A stretch of DNA of 64,000 nt from Pseudomonas sp. TH43 (GCF_016650635.1 NZ_JAEKFI010000004.1:1312001-1376000); one strand, 5' to 3'; counted from the stretch's first letter, positions 1 to 9,389 are shown. Made by a program: numbers and translations. Notes: generated by a model not told the origin, from the sequence alone.

Positions 1-35
1 CAACGCCATAGTTAACCCCCAGGAGTCACCTAATC

Positions 36-353
36 ATGCGTCTCAAACTTGCTGTCGCCACCCTGGCCTTGCTGTCCCTTCCTGTTGGCTCAGCGATGGC
101 CGACAGCTTTTGGCGTAACGTCATTTCGTCAGGTGCAACCACCGGCTCGACTTACCTGACCTTCAAGGATCACAAGCTGATCGTCGCCGCGCAGGACGAT
201 GCCGGCAGCTTCGTCGCCAGTGACGGCGGCATTCGTGGGCCGTATCTGGAAGCGGCGATGCAGAAAGTCCGCGCCGATAACCCGGGCTTGCAGGCGACCG
301 ATATGGAATTGGCCAATGCGATTCTGGCGAAGAACGCCGTGGCTTCCGAGTAA
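36..353 (+). CDS. DUF2388 family small exported protein
   Basis: A 105-residue protein with an N-terminal signal peptide (basic MRLK, hydrophobic stretch, cleavage probably after the AMA at about residue 22), so it should be periplasmic. The body (FWRNVISSGATTGSTYLTF, then a segment around DAGSFVASDGGIRGPYLEAA) matches my memory of the Pseudomonas DUF2388 family, whose members are about 100 residues long and have no known function. AGGAGT lies 9 bases before the ATG. It is followed at once by a strong terminator, so it looks monocistronic. Fold and length are well supported; the biological role is unknown. Confidence 0.8.
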   Translation: MRLKLAVATLALLSLPVGSAMADSFWRNVISSGATTGSTYLTFKDHKLIVAAQDDAGSFVASDGGIRGPYLEAAMQKVRADNPGLQATDMELANAILAKNAVASE

Positions 354-370
354 GCCTTGCGCCAACAGAA

Positions 371-398
371 ATGCCGCTCAAATGAGCGGCATTTTTTT
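371..398 (+). terminator. Rho-independent terminator
   Basis: A 9-bp perfect stem (ATGCCGCTC / GAGCGGCAT) with a 4-base loop, followed by seven T. It lies 18 bases after the stop of the DUF2388 gene. Confidence 0.9.
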
Positions 399-428
399 GT
401 TCGTAATTTCAAATCCACCACATAACCC

Positions 429-518
429 TGTGGGAGCGAGCCTGCTCGCGAATGCGCTGGGTCAGATACATGTAGGCCTTCTGACACGACGCTTTCGCGA
501 GCAGGCTCTCTCCCACAT
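429..518. repeat. REPIN (two inverted REP sequences)
   Basis: TGTGGGAGCGAGCCTGCTCG and its inverted partner CGAGCAGGCTCTCTCCCACA face each other about 30 bases apart. The same element recurs at 16791, 32023 and 50145, with a variant at 9490 and 63627. It sits in the gap between the DUF2388 gene and the convergent gcvP. Confidence 0.85.
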
Positions 519-541
519 TTGGACTGGGGTGCATAGGGAGA

Positions 542-3415
542 TCAGCGGTAATCGTCCACCGGGACGCACGCGCAAAACAGATTGCGATCGCCATAGACGT
601 TATCCACCCGATTCACCGCCGGCCAATATTTGTGTGCCTTGGTGTGCGCATCCGGGGTAATGCCTTGCTCGATGCTGTACGGCCGCTCCCACACCCCGGT
701 GACATCCGCGAGGGTATGCGGCGCTCGTTTCAGCGGGTTGTCTTCCGCCGGCCAGTTGCCATTCTGCACCTCGGTGATTTCTGCGCGGATGCTCAGCATC
801 GCGCCGATGAAACGGTCCAGTTCCGCCTTGGACTCACTCTCGGTCGGTTCGACCATCAACGTCCCCGGCACCGGAAATGACATGGTCGGCGCGTGAAAGC
901 CGTAATCCATCAGACGCTTGGCGACGTCTTCCTCGCTGATCCCGGTCTGCGCTTTCAATGGTCGCAGATCAAGAATGCATTCATGCGCCACCCGCCCATT
1001 GCGCCCGGTGTACAGCACCGCAAACGCGCCGGATAAATGCTGCGCCAGATAATTCGCCGCGAGAATCGCCACCTCACTCGCATCGGCCAATTGCGGGCCC
1101 ATCATGGCGATGTACATCCAGCTGATCGGCAGAATACTCGCACTTCCCCACGGCGCCGCGCTGACCGCGCCGTTCTGCGCGAGCGGCCCGTCAATCGGCA
1201 CCACCGGGTGATTGGCGACGAACGGCGCAAGGTGCGCGCGAATGCCAATCGGCCCCATGCCCGGCCCGCCACCGCCATGGGGAATGCAGAAGGTCTTGTG
1301 CAAATTCATGTGCGACACATCGGCGCCAATGTCTGCCGGCCGCGCCAGCCCGACTTGCGCATTGAGGTTGGCGCCGTCCATGTACACCTGACCGCCATGC
1401 TGGTGGATAACCTCGCAAATCTCGCTGATACCCTCCTCGTAAACACCGTGAGTCGACGGATAGGTCGCCATCAGGCACGACAATTTATCCCCCGCCTCGA
1501 CGGCTTTCTTCTTCAAATCCGCCAGATCGACGTTGCCGGCCTCGTCGCATTCCACGATCACCACGCGCATCCCGGCCATCTGTGCCGAGGCCGGGTTGGT
1601 GCCGTGGGCCGAGGAGGGAATCAGGCAGATATCGCGCGCGCCCTGCTGACGGCTCTCATGATATTTGCGGATCGCCAGCAGCCCGGCGTACTCGCCCTGA
1701 GCGCCGGAGTTGGGCTGCATGCAGATCGCATCGAACCCGGTGATCGCGCACAGCCAACGCTCCAGCTCCTCGATCATCAGCGTGTAACCAATGGCCTGCT
1801 CGCGAGGCACAAACGGATGCAGGTTGGCGAATTGCGGCCAGGTGATCGGGATCATCTCGCTGGTGGCGTTGAGTTTCATGGTGCAGGAGCCCAGCGGAAT
1901 CATCGACTGGTTGAGCGCCAGATCCTTGTTCTCCAGTTGCTTGAGGTAACGCAGCATCTCGGTTTCGCTGTGATGGGCGTTGAACACCGGATGCCGCAGA
2001 TAAGGCGTGTTGCGCTGCAAGTCGTCGGGAATGCCTGAAGCCAGCACTTCAGCATCAAGTTCCGCGACGTTCAGCCCATGATCGGCACCCAACAGCACAT
2101 CGAACAGCCGCGCCACGGTGTTTTCATCACAGGTTTCGTCGAGGCTCAGACCGACGCGGCCACGGCCGAGAATTCTCAGATTGATCTGCGCGCTCTGGGC
2201 GCTTTCGATGATCGCGGTTTGCACGCCGCCAACGTCGAGTGTCAGCGTGTCGAAAAACTGTGCGTTGAGCCGTTTGATCCCGCGACGCTCAAGACCCGCC
2301 GCCAGAATGCAGGTCAACCGATGCACGCGCTGGGCGATGCGTTTCAGACCTTCCGGGCCGTGGTAGACCGCATAGAAACTGGCAATGTTGGCCAACAGCA
2401 CTTGCGCCGTGCAGATGTTCGAATTGGCCTTCTCGCGGCGGATATGTTGCTCGCGGGTTTGCAAGGCCATGCGCAACGCAATGTTGCCGCGGGCATCTTT
2501 CGACACGCCGATGATTCTGCCGGGAATCGCCCGTTTGTATTCTTCGCGGCTGGCAAAAAAAGCTGCATGCGGGCCGCCATACCCCATCGGCACGCCGAAA
2601 CGCTGAGACGAACCGAACACCACATCGGCGCCCAACTCGCCCGGTGGCGTCAGTAACAGCAAACTCAACAAATCCGTGGCGACGCAAGCCAGCGCCTGTT
2701 GCGCATGCAAATGGTCGATCAGCGGCCGCAAATCACGGATTTCGCCGTGGGTATCGGGGTATTGCAGCAGCGCGCCGAACACCTGCTGCTGTTTCAAGTT
2801 ATCCACAGCGTCGACGATCAGCTCGAAACCGAAACCTTCAGCACGGGTTTGCACCACCGAAATGGTTTGCGGATGGCAGTTCTCGTCGACAAAAAACAGA
2901 TTGCTCTTCGACTTCGCTACACGCTTGGCCAGCGCCATGGCTTCGGCAGCCGCAGTGGCTTCGTCGAGCAACGAAGCGTTGGCCAGCTCCAGGCCAGTGA
3001 GGTCGATGGTCAATTGCTGGAAATTCAGCAGCGCTTCGAGCCGCCCCTGGGCGATCTCCGGTTGATAGGGCGTATAGGCGGTGTACCAGCCGGGATTTTC
3101 CAGCACATTGCGCAAGATGACCGTCGGCGTCAGGGTGGCGTAGTAGCCCATACCGATCAGGCTGGTCCAAAGCTGATTCTGCTCGGCATACCCACGCAGT
3201 TTGGCCAGCGCCGCTGGCTCGTCCAGTGCTGGCGGCAGATCCAGTGCGCGATTGAAGCGGATACCCGGCGGCACGGTTTGCTCGATGAGTTCGACCCGAC
3301 TGCCGAGGCCAAGGCTGTCGAGCATCGCCTGCTGCTCGGCGGCGTCGGGGCCGAGGTGGCGGCGCAGGAAGGCCTCGGGATCGCGTAACTGGCTCAGGGA
3401 CGGCAACTGGGACAT
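542..3415 (-). CDS. gcvP: Glycine dehydrogenase (decarboxylating), P protein
   Basis: A 957-residue P protein of the glycine cleavage system: it binds glycine through pyridoxal phosphate, releases CO2 and passes the aminomethyl group to the lipoyl arm of GcvH. The length equals that of the E. coli single-chain enzyme. The N-terminal half (about 1-450) and the C-terminal half carry the two P-protein modules. The PLP lysine is K707 in NLHKTFCIPHGGGGPG, preceded by a glycine-rich loop. The start MSQLPSLSQL is set by an AAGAGAGAGC sequence upstream. gcvH and gcvT lie on the same strand further upstream, but an aminotransferase gene on the other strand separates them from gcvP, so gcvP must have its own promoter in the roughly 150-bp divergent gap. 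Confidence 0.97.
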   Translation of the reverse strand: MSQLPSLSQLRDPEAFLRRHLGPDAAEQQAMLDSLGLGSRVELIEQTVPPGIRFNRALDLPPALDEPAALAKLRGYAEQNQLWTSLIGMGYYATLTPTVILRNVLENPGWYTAYTPYQPEIAQGRLEALLNFQQLTIDLTGLELANASLLDEATAAAEAMALAKRVAKSKSNLFFVDENCHPQTISVVQTRAEGFGFELIVDAVDNLKQQQVFGALLQYPDTHGEIRDLRPLIDHLHAQQALACVATDLLSLLLLTPPGELGADVVFGSSQRFGVPMGYGGPHAAFFASREEYKRAIPGRIIGVSKDARGNIALRMALQTREQHIRREKANSNICTAQVLLANIASFYAVYHGPEGLKRIAQRVHRLTCILAAGLERRGIKRLNAQFFDTLTLDVGGVQTAIIESAQSAQINLRILGRGRVGLSLDETCDENTVARLFDVLLGADHGLNVAELDAEVLASGIPDDLQRNTPYLRHPVFNAHHSETEMLRYLKQLENKDLALNQSMIPLGSCTMKLNATSEMIPITWPQFANLHPFVPREQAIGYTLMIEELERWLCAITGFDAICMQPNSGAQGEYAGLLAIRKYHESRQQGARDICLIPSSAHGTNPASAQMAGMRVVIVECDEAGNVDLADLKKKAVEAGDKLSCLMATYPSTHGVYEEGISEICEVIHQHGGQVYMDGANLNAQVGLARPADIGADVSHMNLHKTFCIPHGGGGPGMGPIGIRAHLAPFVANHPVVPIDGPLAQNGAVSAAPWGSASILPISWMYIAMMGPQLADASEVAILAANYLAQHLSGAFAVLYTGRNGRVAHECILDLRPLKAQTGISEEDVAKRLMDYGFHAPTMSFPVPGTLMVEPTESESKAELDRFIGAMLSIRAEITEVQNGNWPAEDNPLKRAPHTLADVTGVWERPYSIEQGITPDAHTKAHKYWPAVNRVDNVYGDRNLFCACVPVDDYR

Positions 3416-3571
3416 GACGGGCTCTCTCTTGGCTGGCGCTCGGCGTCAATGCATCACGGTCAAACCAGCATAGCAGCCGATAACGACGCGCACGGCTTGG
3501 CGGCCGAGGGTGTTCCGGGCCATGCTGTGACGCCTGCCTCAGGCATCCAACCCTCGGATGATCGAAGCCCC

Positions 3572-4717
3572 ATGAGCCAACTGCCCTTTCTGCCTTTCTC
3601 CAAACCCGTTATCGATGAAGCGACGATTGCCGCCGTTGGCGACGTGCTGCGCTCCGGCTGGATTACCAGTGGGCCAAAGGTTCAGGCCTTTGAAGCGCAG
3701 CTGTCGGAGTACTTCGGCGGGCGCCCTGTGCGCACGTTCAATTCCGGCACTTGCACCATGGAAATCGCCTTGCGCATCGCCGGCATCGGCCCCGGCGACG
3801 AGGTCATCACCACGCCGATCTCCTGGGTGGCCACGGCCAATGTGATCCTTGAAGTCGGCGCCACGCCAGTGTTTGCCGACATCGACCCGGTGACCCGCAA
3901 CATCGATCTGGATCAACTGGAAGCGGCGATTACGCCACGCACCAAAGCGCTGATTCCGGTGTATCTCGCCGGTTTGCCGGTGGACATGGATCGTCTCTAC
4001 GCCATTGCCCGCAAACACAATCTGCGCATTGTCGAAGACGCCGCTCAGGCCCTGGGATCGAGCTGGAACGGCCAGCGCATCGGCGCCACGGGCGACTTCG
4101 TGTCGTTCAGTTTTCAGGCGAACAAGAATGTCACCTGCTCCGAAGGCGGTTGTCTGGTGCTGAACACACCTGAGGAAGCACGGCTGGCCGAGAAGTACCG
4201 CTTGCAGGGCGTGACGCGTAATGGCTTCGACGGTCTGGACGTCGATGTGTTGGGTGGCAAGTTCAACATGACGGATGTTGCGGCCACCATCGGCCTCGGG
4301 CAATTCGCTCACATTGAAGCGCTGACCGCTCATCGCCGTGAACTGGCTCGGCATTACTTCAAATGTTTTGGCGATGACTTCGAAGCGGTTTATGGCGCGC
4401 AACTGCCGCCGGCGGATTTCGATAACAGCAACTGGCACCTGTTTCAGCTGGTATTGCCAGAACGTGGGGATGGCTTACCGGCGCGGGCGACGTTCATGGA
4501 GCAGATGCAGGCGCATGGTATCGGCATCGGCTATCACTACCCGGCGATTCACTTGCTGAGTTTGTATCGCGAGCGCGGTTGCAAAGAAGGGATGTTGCCA
4601 GTGGCGGAGCGTGTTGGACGGCTGATCGTCTCGCTGCCGATGTTTACCAGCATGAACAAGGACGACGTCGAGCGTTCAGTGGCCGCAGTAAAAACCGTCC
4701 TGCATCGCACCGTGTAG
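3572..4717 (+). CDS. DegT/DnrJ/EryC1/StrS sugar aminotransferase, ArnB-like
   Basis: A 381-residue PLP enzyme of the DegT/StrS family, which aminates keto-sugars of nucleotide or lipid-linked precursors. The opening FLPFSKPVIDEATIAAVGDV and GWITSGPKVQAFE closely resemble ArnB, the aminotransferase that makes UDP-4-amino-4-deoxy-L-arabinose for lipid A. The predicted catalytic lysine is K185 in FQANKNVTCSEGG, and EDAAQALGSS holds the PLP-contact aspartate. The ATG at 3572 is chosen because similarity to ArnB begins there; an in-frame ATG at 3449 would add 41 residues with no family resemblance. No other arn gene is in the window, so its sugar substrate is unknown. It is divergent from gcvP and sits inside what is usually a gcvT-gcvH-gcvP cluster. 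Confidence 0.85.
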   Translation: MSQLPFLPFSKPVIDEATIAAVGDVLRSGWITSGPKVQAFEAQLSEYFGGRPVRTFNSGTCTMEIALRIAGIGPGDEVITTPISWVATANVILEVGATPVFADIDPVTRNIDLDQLEAAITPRTKALIPVYLAGLPVDMDRLYAIARKHNLRIVEDAAQALGSSWNGQRIGATGDFVSFSFQANKNVTCSEGGCLVLNTPEEARLAEKYRLQGVTRNGFDGLDVDVLGGKFNMTDVAATIGLGQFAHIEALTAHRRELARHYFKCFGDDFEAVYGAQLPPADFDNSNWHLFQLVLPERGDGLPARATFMEQMQAHGIGIGYHYPAIHLLSLYRERGCKEGMLPVAERVGRLIVSLPMFTSMNKDDVERSVAAVKTVLHRTV

Positions 4718-4792
4718 GACCTGCCGCAGACTGCGATCTTTTGATTTTATAAAAGACAACATCAAAAGATCGCAGCCTGCGACAGCTCCTAC
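4714..4792. repeat. Long inverted repeat between convergent genes
   Basis: CTGCGATCTTTTGAT pairs with ATCAAAAGATCGCAG around a T/A-rich loop, with imperfect extension outwards to GTAGGA / TCCTAC. The left end overlaps the TAG stop of the aminotransferase gene. It could act as a bidirectional terminator for that gene and gcvH, but it also looks like a dispersed Pseudomonas repeat. Confidence 0.7.
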
Positions 4793-4802
4793 AGGATGTT
4801 GT

Positions 4803-5186
4803 TTATTCGCCGATGGCGGCTTTGTAGGCAGCGGCGTCGAGCAGCTTGTCCAGCTCAGCCTTGTCGCTTGGCTTGAGCTTGAAGATCCACGCACCGTAAG
4901 GGTCAGAGTTCAGCAGCTCTGGCGAGCCGCTCAGTTCTTCGTTGACTGCAATCACTTCACCGCTGATCGGCGAATAGATGTCGGAAGCGGCTTTCACCGA
5001 CTCGACCACACCGGCCTGATCTTCGGCGGCGAATACTTTGCCGACTTCGGTCAACTCGACGAACACCACATCACCCAGCGCTTCTTGCGCGTGATCGCTG
5101 ATGCCCACAGTGACGGTGCCGTCAGCTTCCAGACGCGCCCATTCATGACTTTCGGCAAAACGCAGTTCAGCGGGGATATTGCTCAT
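4803..5186 (-). CDS. gcvH: Glycine cleavage system H protein
   Basis: A 127-residue lipoyl carrier that shuttles the aminomethyl group between GcvP, GcvT and the lipoamide dehydrogenase. The lipoyl-lysine is K65 within GVVESVKAASDIYSP, the family signature, and the protein opens with the typical RFAESHEWARLE. Length matches the family (about 125-130). It follows gcvT on the same strand with a 49-bp gap, so gcvT-gcvH probably form one transcript. A GGACACC sequence precedes the ATG. Confidence 0.97.
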   Translation of the reverse strand: MSNIPAELRFAESHEWARLEADGTVTVGISDHAQEALGDVVFVELTEVGKVFAAEDQAGVVESVKAASDIYSPISGEVIAVNEELSGSPELLNSDPYGAWIFKLKPSDKAELDKLLDAAAYKAAIGE

Positions 5187-5235
5187 CTTCGGTGTCCTCA
5201 GGAATTGGGTCAGCGGTCATGCCCGCCAAAAAAGG

Positions 5236-6318
5236 TTAGATCAAAGTTTTGCCATGGCGTACGAAGGTCGGTTTGACCACCCGTACCGGGTACCACTTGC
5301 CACGGATTTCCACTTCGGCGCGGTCGGCGGTTGCCATCGGAACACGCGCCAGGGCAATCGATTTGCTCAGCGTAGGAGAGAAACTACCACTGGTGATCTC
5401 CCCTTCGCCAACATCGGCGATACGAACCACTTGATGAGCGCGCAAAACACCGCGTTCTTCCAGCACCAGACCGACCAGTTTGTGCGCAACGCCAGCGGCT
5501 TTTTCCGCCTCCAGCGCAGCGCGGCCGATGAACTGGCGGGCGGTGGGTTCCCAGGCAATGCTCCAGGCCATGTTCGAGGCGAGCGGCGAAACGTCTTGAT
5601 GAATGTCCTGACCGTAGAGGTTCATCCCGGCCTCGACGCGCAAGGTGTCGCGGGCACCGAGGCCGATCGGGGAAATACCGGCCCCCACCAGATCGTTGAA
5701 GAACGCCGGGGCCTGATCGGCCGGCAGGGCGATTTCCAGACCGTCTTCGCCGGTGTAGCCGGTACGGGCAATGAACCAGTCGCCGTCGACGTAGGCTTCG
5801 AAAGGTTTGAGCTGCTGGATCAGCGTGGCGCGGGACTGGGTCACCAGTTCGGCAATCCTGTGCCGGGCCTGCGGGCCCTGAATGGCCAGCATCGCCAGCT
5901 CTGAGCGCTCGTGCAATTGCACGTCGAAATCGCCGAGCTGCGCGTTCATCCAGGCCAGATCCTGATCGCGGGTAGAGGCGTTGACCACCAGACGATAGCC
6001 GTCGTCGAGGCGGTAGACGATCATGTCGTCGACGATGCCGCCGCGCTCGTTGAGCATGGTGCTGTACAACGCTCGGCCGGGGCGGTGCAGGCGCTCGACG
6101 TCATTGGCCAGCAAATGCTGGAGCCAGGCTTTGGCCTGTGGGCCATCAACATCGATCACGGTCATGTGGGATACATCGAACACCCCGCAATCGCGGCGCA
6201 CTTCGTGGTGCTCCTCGACCTGCGAGCCGTAATGCAGTGGCATGTCCCAACCGCCAAAATCGACCATCTTCGCGCCGAGGGCGAGATGCAGGTCATACAG
6301 AGGCGTACGCTGTCCCAT
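5236..6318 (-). CDS. gcvT: Aminomethyltransferase, T protein
   Basis: A 360-residue T protein that moves the one-carbon unit from GcvH to tetrahydrofolate, releasing ammonia. It begins MGQRTPLYDLHLALGAKMVD, followed by GGWDMPLHYGSQ and FDVSHM, all typical of GcvT; ARTGYTGEDGLEI in the middle is the best-known family motif. The start at 6318 is chosen because it has GGAGAAACCC just upstream and family similarity begins there; the open frame runs 43 codons further without resemblance. It heads a gcvT-gcvH unit. I looked in the 156-bp leader for a glycine riboswitch and did not find its conserved core. Confidence 0.96.
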   Translation of the reverse strand: MGQRTPLYDLHLALGAKMVDFGGWDMPLHYGSQVEEHHEVRRDCGVFDVSHMTVIDVDGPQAKAWLQHLLANDVERLHRPGRALYSTMLNERGGIVDDMIVYRLDDGYRLVVNASTRDQDLAWMNAQLGDFDVQLHERSELAMLAIQGPQARHRIAELVTQSRATLIQQLKPFEAYVDGDWFIARTGYTGEDGLEIALPADQAPAFFNDLVGAGISPIGLGARDTLRVEAGMNLYGQDIHQDVSPLASNMAWSIAWEPTARQFIGRAALEAEKAAGVAHKLVGLVLEERGVLRAHQVVRIADVGEGEITSGSFSPTLSKSIALARVPMATADRAEVEIRGKWYPVRVVKPTFVRHGKTLI

Positions 6319-6474
6319 GGGTTTCTCCTTCCGGGCGTGGCGAAGGTGCGAACAGCCGCTGTACGGAGTGAAAGCCTTGAAATACAAGGCTCTCAGCCGA
6401 TTCCAGCGAACGGGTCTGTCAGACGATCCGCACCGAATGCCGCGCATTGTAGCCGCATGATTCAGGACTGACGA

Positions 6475-8091
6475 CTAAGTGTTTCGGTGCGCCGAGCGGC
6501 GGATCAGGCCAATGACCGGCAACAGACCCACCAAAACCAGGGTCAGTGCCGGCAACGACGCGCGCGCCCATTCCCCTTCGCTGGTCATTTCAAAGATCCG
6601 CACCGCCAGCGTGTCCCAGCCAAACGGGCGCATCAGCAGGGTCGCGGGCATTTCCTTGAGCACATCGACGAACACCAGCAACGCCGCGCTCAAGGTGCCG
6701 GGCAGCAACAGCGGCAGATACACTTTGAAAAACAGTCGCGGCCCACTGACACCCAGGCTACGTGCCGCTTCGGGCAAAGACGGCCGTATACGCGCCAGGC
6801 TGCTTTCCAGCGGGCCGTACGCCACGGCAATGAAGCGCACCAGATAGGCCATCAGCAACGCCGCCAGACTGCCGAGCAGCAACGGTTTGCCCGCGCCACC
6901 GAGCCAGCCCGAGAGCGGAATGACCAGCTCGCGATCCAGATAACTGAAAGCCAGCATGATCGACACCGCCAGCACCGACCCCGGCAACGCATAACCAAGA
7001 TTGGCCAGACCGACCCCGGAGTTGATCGCCTGCGTTGGCGCCAACCGGCGAGCGAAGGCCAGCAACAAAGCGACGCTGACGGTAATCAATGCGGCCATGC
7101 CACCTAGATAGAGGGTATGCAGGATCAGCCCGGCGTAACGCTCGTCCAGGTCGAAGCGCCCACGCTGCCAGAACCAGACGATCAATTGCAGCATCGGAAT
7201 GACGAACGCGCAGGCGAAGACCAGGCCGCACCAGCTCATCGCCGCGAACGCCTTGAGCCCGCGCAAGTGGTACAGGGCTTTGACCCGTGGCCGCTCGTTG
7301 CTTGCACGGTTTGCGCCGCGGGCGCGACGTTCGCCGTAGAGCACCAGCATCACCACCAGCAGTAACAGGCTGGCCAGTTGCGCCGCACTGGGCAGGCTGA
7401 AGAAGCCGTACCAGGTTTTGTAGATCGCTGTGGTGAAGGTGTCGAAGTTGAACACCGACACCGCACCAAAATCGGCGAGGGTTTCCATCAGCGCCAACGC
7501 CACACCGGCACCGATGGCCGGACGCGCCATCGGCAATGCCACGCGCCAGAACGCTTGCCACGGCGATTGCCCAAGCACCCGCGCGGCCTCCATCAGACCT
7601 TTGCCCTGAGCAAGAAACGCAGTACGCGCCAGCAGGTAAACGTAGGGATAGAAGACCAGCACCAGCACGAGAATCACCCCGCCGGTGGAGCGCACACGCG
7701 GCAGACGCAGACCTGTGCCAAACCATTCGCGCAACAGGGTTTGCACGGGGCCGGCGAAATCCAGAAGGCCGACGAAAACGAAGGCCAGCACATAAGCCGG
7801 GATGGCGAACGGCAGCATCAGCGCCCAGTCGAGCCAGCGCCGACCGGGGAATTCACAGAGGCTGGTGAGCCAGGCGAGGCTCACGCCCAGCAGCGTCACG
7901 CCGACACCGACGCCGAGCACCAGCGTCAGGGTGTTGCCCAGCAGGCGTGGCATCTGGGTTTCCCATAGGTGCGACCAGATCTGCTGATCGATGGTCTGCC
8001 ATGAGAGCAGCAGAACACTCAGGGGCAACAGCACCAGCGCGGCGATGGCGAAGACGATGGGGTACCAGCGGCGTTGGGCGGGGTGGGCCAC
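6475..8091 (-). CDS. Ferric-iron ABC transporter permease (FbpB type)
   Basis: A 538-residue inner-membrane permease with two homologous halves, each about six hydrophobic segments, the arrangement of the FbpB/AfuB/SfuB family of Fe3+ importers. Each half has an EAA-type loop (EAARVLGQSPWQAFWRVALP at about 165-185, and EAARSLGVSGPRLFFKVYLP in the second half) that would dock the ATPase. The gene encoding the matching binding protein lies upstream on the same strand at 8355-9359. No ATPase gene is adjacent, so the complex must borrow one encoded elsewhere. Iron as substrate is inferred from the family and the binding protein. Confidence 0.88.
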   Translation of the reverse strand: MAHPAQRRWYPIVFAIAALVLLPLSVLLLSWQTIDQQIWSHLWETQMPRLLGNTLTLVLGVGVGVTLLGVSLAWLTSLCEFPGRRWLDWALMLPFAIPAYVLAFVFVGLLDFAGPVQTLLREWFGTGLRLPRVRSTGGVILVLVLVFYPYVYLLARTAFLAQGKGLMEAARVLGQSPWQAFWRVALPMARPAIGAGVALALMETLADFGAVSVFNFDTFTTAIYKTWYGFFSLPSAAQLASLLLLVVMLVLYGERRARGANRASNERPRVKALYHLRGLKAFAAMSWCGLVFACAFVIPMLQLIVWFWQRGRFDLDERYAGLILHTLYLGGMAALITVSVALLLAFARRLAPTQAINSGVGLANLGYALPGSVLAVSIMLAFSYLDRELVIPLSGWLGGAGKPLLLGSLAALLMAYLVRFIAVAYGPLESSLARIRPSLPEAARSLGVSGPRLFFKVYLPLLLPGTLSAALLVFVDVLKEMPATLLMRPFGWDTLAVRIFEMTSEGEWARASLPALTLVLVGLLPVIGLIRRSAHRNT

Positions 8092-8149
8092 TTTTAGAAC
8101 TCTGGAGGGATGTAGGTGTTCTTGATTTTTTTGTTTCAGGTCAGGATTG

Positions 8150-8321
8150 CTGCCCTCACCCTAACCCTCTCCCGGAGGGAGAGGGGACTGACCGTGATGA
8201 TCTTTCGAGTTACACCGACCTGATAAATCGAGCCAAACTCAGGTCTCGAAAGCAACCCAAATCGGCTCCCTCTCCCTCGGGGCGGTCCGACGTTCCGGGA
8301 GAGGGCTGGGGTGAGGGCAGC
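8150..8321. repeat. Inverted dispersed repeat (CCCTCACCC type)
   Basis: GCTGCCCTCACCCTAACCCT with CTCTCCCGGAGGGAGAGGGG at the left end faces GGGAGAGGGCTGGGGTGAGG at the right end, leaving a central non-repeated segment of about 75 bases. This is a different repeat family from the REPINs elsewhere in the window. It fills most of the 263-bp gap between the iron binding-protein and permease genes. Confidence 0.7.
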
Positions 8322-8354
8322 GGTATCATGGCAAACAATGGTTTCAGGAAGGAC

Positions 8355-9359
8355 TCAGTTCCAACCCGCGCGATCCATCATGCGGATTGCCTCGGCCTGA
8401 CGCTTGCCCGCCACTTCCACCGGCAAGGTATCCGCCACGAACTTGCCCCACGCCGCCACTTCTTCCGAAGGCGCCACGGCCGGATTGGCCGGGAATTCCT
8501 GGTTCACGTCAGCAAAGATCTTCTGCGCCTCAGCCGTGGTCATCCACTCAACCAAAGCCTTGGCCGCTTCCGGGTGTGGCGCATGTTTGGTCAGGCCGAT
8601 ACCCGACAGGTTGACGTGCACGCCGCGATCAGCCTGATTCGGCCAGAACAGTTTCACCGGCAGATCAGGCTTCTGCTTGTGCAGACGACCGTAGTAGTAG
8701 GTGTTGACGATGCCGACGTCGCACTGACCAGCGTTGATCGCTTCGAGCACCGCGACATCATCGGAGAACACATCGGTCGACAGGTTGTTGACCCAGCCCT
8801 TGAGGATTTTCTCGGTTTTCTCGGCACCGTGGACTTCGATCATGGTCGCCGTCAGCGACTGGTTGTAGACCTTCTTCGCCGTACGCAGGCATAGGCGCCC
8901 TTCCCAATTCTTGTCGGCCAACGCTTCGTAGGTGGTCAACTCACCCGGTTTTACCCGATCAGTGGAATAGGCGATGGTTCGCGCGCGCAGGCTCAGGCCG
9001 GTCCAGGCATGGGTCGACGAGCGGTATTGGGCGGGAATGTTGGTGTCGATGGTCTTTGAGGTGAACGGCTGGAGGATGCCCATCTGTTCGGCCTGCCAGA
9101 GGTTGCCGGCATCGACGGTCAGCAGCAGGTCGGCGGTGGCGTTTTCACCTTCGGCCTTGATGCGCTGCATCAGCGGCGCTTCCTTGTCGGTGATGAACTT
9201 GATCTTCACCCCGGTCTTGGCGGTGTAGGCATCGAACACCGGTTTGATCAGTTCATCGATGCGCGACGAGTAAACCACCACCTCATCAGCGGCCTGGGCC
9301 GTGGTGCTGCCGATCAGGGTCAAGGCCAGTGCAGTCAGAAGACGCTTGGGTGCCAACAT
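8355..9359 (-). CDS. Ferric-iron ABC transporter substrate-binding protein (FbpA type)
   Basis: A 334-residue periplasmic binding protein. It has a signal peptide cleaved probably after TAQA (about residue 23), then DEVVVYSSRIDELIKPVFDA, the characteristic opening of FbpA/IdiA-like ferric-binding proteins. VNTYYYGRLHKQ contains the adjacent tyrosines that coordinate iron in this family. The permease gene follows downstream on the same strand after a repeat-filled gap. A weak Fur-like sequence lies 31-49 bases upstream of the start, consistent with iron control but not proof of it. Confidence 0.9.
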   Translation of the reverse strand: MLAPKRLLTALALTLIGSTTAQAADEVVVYSSRIDELIKPVFDAYTAKTGVKIKFITDKEAPLMQRIKAEGENATADLLLTVDAGNLWQAEQMGILQPFTSKTIDTNIPAQYRSSTHAWTGLSLRARTIAYSTDRVKPGELTTYEALADKNWEGRLCLRTAKKVYNQSLTATMIEVHGAEKTEKILKGWVNNLSTDVFSDDVAVLEAINAGQCDVGIVNTYYYGRLHKQKPDLPVKLFWPNQADRGVHVNLSGIGLTKHAPHPEAAKALVEWMTTAEAQKIFADVNQEFPANPAVAPSEEVAAWGKFVADTLPVEVAGKRQAEAIRMMDRAGWN

Positions 9360-9389
9360 GGGAGTGGTCTCTCGGTCGGAAAATGTGGG

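Noticed and set aside
3449..3571. Longer start of the ArnB-like protein
   Set aside because: The extra 41 residues do not look like the family and overlap the gcvP promoter region.
6319..6474. Glycine riboswitch in the gcvT leader
   Set aside because: The conserved aptamer core sequences were not found on the minus strand.
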